NCBI GenBank assembly: GCA_013388635.1 | Contig: JACAEX010000073.1 | Coordinates: 1-55,561 of the forward strand | From: Syntrophaceae bacterium | Lineage (GTDB): Bacteria > Desulfobacterota > BSN033 > UBA1163 | Reading direction: 5' to 3' | DNA length: 55,561 nt | Shown here: positions 52,852 through 55,561 of the stretch, one piece after another | Position numbering within the stretch: position 1 is the stretch's first letter | How the letters are laid out: each line of letters begins with the position of its first letter | Program-made: the position numbers and the translations under genes | Notes under the pieces: generated by a model | The model's input: only the letters and a program-made list of their open reading frames with translations | Told to the model about the DNA's origin: nothing | Database searches by the model: none

Positions 52852-53760
52852 TCAGTTCAAGATATATCTCATCGGGTTCGCCGGAATACCGTTGACCCTC
52901 ACCTCGTAATGGAGATGGGGGCCTGTCGTTCTTCCGGTCATCCCGATCTCAGCTATCTTCGTGCCACGTTTGACCTTCTGGCCTACCTTGACTAAAATTT
53001 TGCTGAGGTGGCTGTAGCGGGTCGTGATCCCGAATCCGTGAGAAATGACCAGCATCTTTCCATGAACCCAGTCGTTTCCAGTGTCTGAGACGATCCCATC
53101 GGCGGGCGCGACCACTGGTGTTCCCACACGATTCGAAATATCGATCGCCTCATGCATCTGGGTTAACCCGGTGAAGGGGTTTGTGCGAAATCCGAACCCT
53201 GAGGTGACCCAGCCCATGGTTGGCCAGATAGAGGGCGTGTGGGCCAACATCTCCTTCTTTTGCTGCAGGAGTTTTTCGAGTTCGGAAAGGCTCTCCTCGC
53301 GGGAGAGGGCTTCCGACTGGAGCCGATCGATATCGCTCCTCATCTGTCGGACCAACCCCTTCTCATCCTTCTCACCCTTCAGTTTCTCCCGGATGTCGGA
53401 GGGCGATGGACCGCCCACACCCATCAGCGAAGAGGACTCTTGAACCTTCTCGAGATTGGCAATAATTCGAATCCGTTTATCGAAATCCTTCAATTTTGAG
53501 AGTTGCCTCTCCAGATCTTCGATCCGCGCCGAGAAAAATTGGATCTGTGACCTCTGCGTCTCGGTCTCATGACGCAGCCTGCCCAGTTCAAAGGTTTTCT
53601 TCCTGAGCTGGATATAGTCACAAAAGAAGAAGGTTGTGGTGAGAAGTGAGAAGGTTAGGAGGTAGAGAAGAGTTTTAAAAGTCTTTTTACGAATCCTCAG
53701 ATGCCGGGCCCTGGAAGTCTTCTGACCGAAGATAATAATATTGAAATATTCTTTATCCAA
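52852..53760 (-). CDS. M23 family metallopeptidase (LytM domain) with membrane anchor and coiled coil
   Basis: An envelope protein of 302 residues. A cytoplasmic N-terminus (about 25) is followed by one membrane helix (TLLYLLTFSLLTTTFFFCDY), a long coiled coil (about 50-175: RLRHETETQRSQIQFFSARI through ELEKLLQQKKEML), and a C-terminal M23 domain: VTSGFGFRTNPFTGLTQMHE then AIDIS (zinc His and Asp), and TTGPHLHYEVRVNG (catalytic HxH). All zinc ligands appear present, so it may be an active peptidoglycan endopeptidase rather than an EnvC-like activator. The start is TTG 53760 with GAGGAGG 7 bases upstream. Confidence 0.93.
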   Translation of the reverse strand: MDKEYFNIIIFGQKTSRARHLRIRKKTFKTLLYLLTFSLLTTTFFFCDYIQLRKKTFELGRLRHETETQRSQIQFFSARIEDLERQLSKLKDFDKRIRIIANLEKVQESSSLMGVGGPSPSDIREKLKGEKDEKGLVRQMRSDIDRLQSEALSREESLSELEKLLQQKKEMLAHTPSIWPTMGWVTSGFGFRTNPFTGLTQMHEAIDISNRVGTPVVAPADGIVSDTGNDWVHGKMLVISHGFGITTRYSHLSKILVKVGQKVKRGTKIAEIGMTGRTTGPHLHYEVRVNGIPANPMRYILN

Positions 53761-53817
53761 GACGGCCTCCTCGTTTCAGATCGATACGAATGGTGTCGTT
53801 TCCCCGGGTCAACTCTT

Positions 53818-53846
53818 AGATAACAAAGGAGGGGTTTCCTTGTCAA
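53818..53846 (-). promoter_or_regulatory. Probable promoter of the M23 peptidase gene
   Basis: Minus strand: TTGACA (53841-53846), 17 bases, TTATCT (53818-53823). The start would be near 53811, about 50 bases before TTG 53760. The -10 is weak. The remainder of the gap to the pmbA stop (53847-54052) shows no gene. Confidence 0.5.
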
Positions 53847-54052
53847 GCTTTTTTTGCAGCAATATTCGTACCAAGCGTTCATCCCTCGTTTCGGGATTTT
53901 TGAAAGAGTTATAAGGGGTTGAATATCTTTCAAAAAGATGGAGGTATGACCATTTTTCAGACCTTGGCCACTCGGAAGAAGTCGCCATTTTTGTAAAAAA
54001 TTTTCATACCTCTTGGACAAATTTTGACCCCTTGGGGTTTCGTTCGTTTAGT

Positions 54053-55438
54053 CTAACTGCCGCTGACCTCCAGCTCTTCTATGAGGAGGCTGGGCGATCC
54101 CGTTCTGCCAAAAAATCTGAGATCGTTTCCCACCTGGATCACCCTCTTAAAGAGCTGGAAGAGGTTTCCGGCTATTGCGATCGATTTGACCGGGTACGCC
54201 CTCTCCCCGTTTTCGATCCAATCGCCTGAACAACCGAGAGAGAAGTCCCCTGAGATCGGGTCCGCGGTGTGGAGGCCCATCACTTCCTCTATTACGACGC
54301 CTCGTCGAAGATCCTTTACAAGCTGCGGGAATGGATCTTTCGCCGGCTCGATGAAAAGGTTTGAAACCCCAAGGCCTGGAGGTGATTTGATGCTCGATCT
54401 GTGGCTGTTGCCTGTCGATTCGACCCATCTTGTCAGTTGAGAAATATTCTGCCGGTTGGCCCAGTACCTGTCGTACAGATAACCACGTAGCTCGCCGTTG
54501 ACGACCAGGGGCGTCCGTTGGGTGGGCGTGCCTTCCCCGTCGATGGGAGAGGTTGAAATCCCTTTCGGGTGGAGTCCATCATCCACAATGCTGAGCAGAG
54601 GCGAGAAGCATCGTTCACCTTCTTTTCCTTTGAGGGGAGACTTTCCCTTCTGGACTTGTTCGGAGAGGAAGGCAAAGGCCAGGAGGGAGAGAAATTCCGA
54701 GGCCACCTGATTCCGGATCAGGATCGGATAAAGGCCTGAGGCGATCCTCCTTCCGGCCAGCCTTTCCAGTGCCTTCAGGGCGGCATCCCGGCCGACCCTC
54801 TCCACATCCAGGTCTTTATGAAAATGGCTGAAGTCAAAATCCCATCCCACCTCCGACTCCCCTCCATCCTGAGCGATGGCCGTCACACTGGTCGAGGCAA
54901 GGGAGGAGGCATATGAAAATTGGAATCCGTTAGAGTTGACCAGTGTGATCCGGGAGATCACTTCCTCGTAAGAGGCTTTTCTCACCTTTGTGATTCTTTC
55001 AGGATCGACCGACCGTGTCACCTCCTCCAGCCTTCTCGCCTTTTCGATCTTTGCCTCTTGAGATGTCTCTTCCATCGTTTCATCGAAAATGGGAGGGCAG
55101 GGGGGAGATTCTTTGAGAACCGGTGAGAAGTCGAAGCAGGGATCTCCGGATGTAGGCTCCGCACTCTGGATCGCATCGTCGATCACACGCTCGACATCTT
55201 CCCGGGCGTCCTCGCCAGAGGAGGTGATGTAGGAGAAACCCATCCGCTGCCGGTTGAGAATACGAAAGGCGATCCCCAAAGAGCGAGAGGTCTGAAAGGT
55301 ATCGACCTTCGCATCCTTCGATTCCACATAGAGATGGGTGGACCGGTCCACGTAAATCTCGTATCCATCGACCGATCTTCTCCGGAGGATTTCCAGCGCA
55401 TGATCAATTACCTTCATCCCATCATTCATGGACATCAC
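54053..55438 (-). CDS. pmbA: TldD/PmbA family metalloprotease-related protein
   Basis: A 461-residue protein of the TldD/TldE (PmbA) family; the TldE-type partner lacks the zinc HExxxH motif, and none is seen here. Family segments: ALEILRRRSVDGYEIYVDRS, ISRITLVNSNGFQFSYASSL, TPLVVNGELRGYLYDRYWAN and RRGVVIEEVMGLHTADPISG, then DFSLGCSGDWIENGERAYPV. These complexes act in peptide maturation and degradation. TldD is not in the window. Several starts are possible (GTG 55438, ATG 55435, 55429, 55417), none with a good ribosome site; the longest is given. Confidence 0.9.
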   Translation of the reverse strand: MMSMNDGMKVIDHALEILRRRSVDGYEIYVDRSTHLYVESKDAKVDTFQTSRSLGIAFRILNRQRMGFSYITSSGEDAREDVERVIDDAIQSAEPTSGDPCFDFSPVLKESPPCPPIFDETMEETSQEAKIEKARRLEEVTRSVDPERITKVRKASYEEVISRITLVNSNGFQFSYASSLASTSVTAIAQDGGESEVGWDFDFSHFHKDLDVERVGRDAALKALERLAGRRIASGLYPILIRNQVASEFLSLLAFAFLSEQVQKGKSPLKGKEGERCFSPLLSIVDDGLHPKGISTSPIDGEGTPTQRTPLVVNGELRGYLYDRYWANRQNISQLTRWVESTGNSHRSSIKSPPGLGVSNLFIEPAKDPFPQLVKDLRRGVVIEEVMGLHTADPISGDFSLGCSGDWIENGERAYPVKSIAIAGNLFQLFKRVIQVGNDLRFFGRTGSPSLLIEELEVSGS

Positions 55439-55486
55439 AAGCTACTAATCGGTCCATCATTGTATAGACACTCGCCTTGCTTTGTC

Positions 55487-55535
55487 ATTCCTGGCTTGAC
55501 CAGGAATCCAGGGTTTCCTGTGAAAACAGGAACCC
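55487..55535. repeat. Paired hairpins at the window end
   Basis: ATTCCTGG-CTTGA-CCAGGAAT (55487-55507) is followed by GGGTTTCCTGT-GAAA-ACAGGAACCC (55511-55535). Related words continue to the window edge (GTTCCTGGTTCCC). This is another word-like palindromic intergenic repeat; the rest lies outside the window. Confidence 0.65.
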
Positions 55536-55561
55536 AGTTTTACACGTTCCTGGTTCCCTGC

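Overview
The window (55.6 kb, both strands densely coded) looks like a chromosome segment of an anaerobic deltaproteobacterium (Desulfobacterota). The reasons are a GSI-alpha type glutamine synthetase, sigma-54 promoters, GAF-domain sensor kinases, a stand-alone FMN glutamate synthase domain protein, a HoxEFU/NuoEFG-like NADH module, beta-oxidation-type enzymes and many word-like palindromic intergenic repeats. This placement is an inference. No rRNA, tRNA, integrase, transposase or CRISPR array was recognised.

Layout. 1-1350: glnA (minus strand, cut by the window edge), with a sigma-54 promoter and a leader that can fold as two hexaloop hairpins overlapping a terminator. 1581-6293: a coiled-coil protein and a three-gene binding-protein ABC importer. 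6373-6900: an antitoxin and a decayed PIN toxin. 7043-7744: an RraA-family protein. 7770-19090 (minus): a nitrogen block, in transcription order glutamate synthase-like protein, sensor kinase, sigma-54 activator, nadE, then amtB-glnK-glnD behind its own sigma-54 promoter. 19250-23671 (plus): a KaiC-like/XRE/cupin regulator diverging from the glutamate synthase gene, followed by three NADH-dehydrogenase-type flavin/Fe-S subunits. 23737-28119: a TolB/FG-GAP exported protein, thiolase, 3-hydroxyacyl-CoA dehydrogenase and a tiny biotin carrier. 28512-37810: a surface-glycan operon (two glycosyltransferases, nucleotidyltransferase, LegB-like dehydratase, DegT aminotransferase, FemAB-like transferase, flippase-like membrane protein, TPR membrane protein). 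37976-43522: housekeeping genes nadK, recN, short argA-like, pyrF, rlmB and a HAD protein. 43523-48500: a graveyard of palindromes and broken genes (fumarylacetoacetase-family remnant, nuclease-like gene, helicase and BrnT fragments, ATPase) with a few small intact genes. 48514-55438 (minus): argJ, secA, an M23 peptidase and pmbA.

How the genes work together. GlnA, AmtB, GlnK, GlnD, the glutamate synthase-like protein and a two-component sigma-54 activator form a nearly complete ammonium uptake, assimilation and sensing set. The leaders of glnA and of the glutamate synthase-like gene share an architecture: short hairpins with six-base loops having A at position 1 and G at position 4, the last of which is mutually exclusive with an intrinsic terminator. 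That is the signature of RNA targets of ANTAR-domain antiterminators. No ANTAR protein is in the window, so one is predicted elsewhere in the genome. glnA (sigma-54) and the glutamate synthase-like gene (sigma-70-like promoter) would thus share one post-initiation switch.

Several families of imperfect palindromes are dispersed between genes. In places they supply the first or last codons of genes, which affects start-site calls. All functional calls rest on reading motifs by eye; no database search was run.
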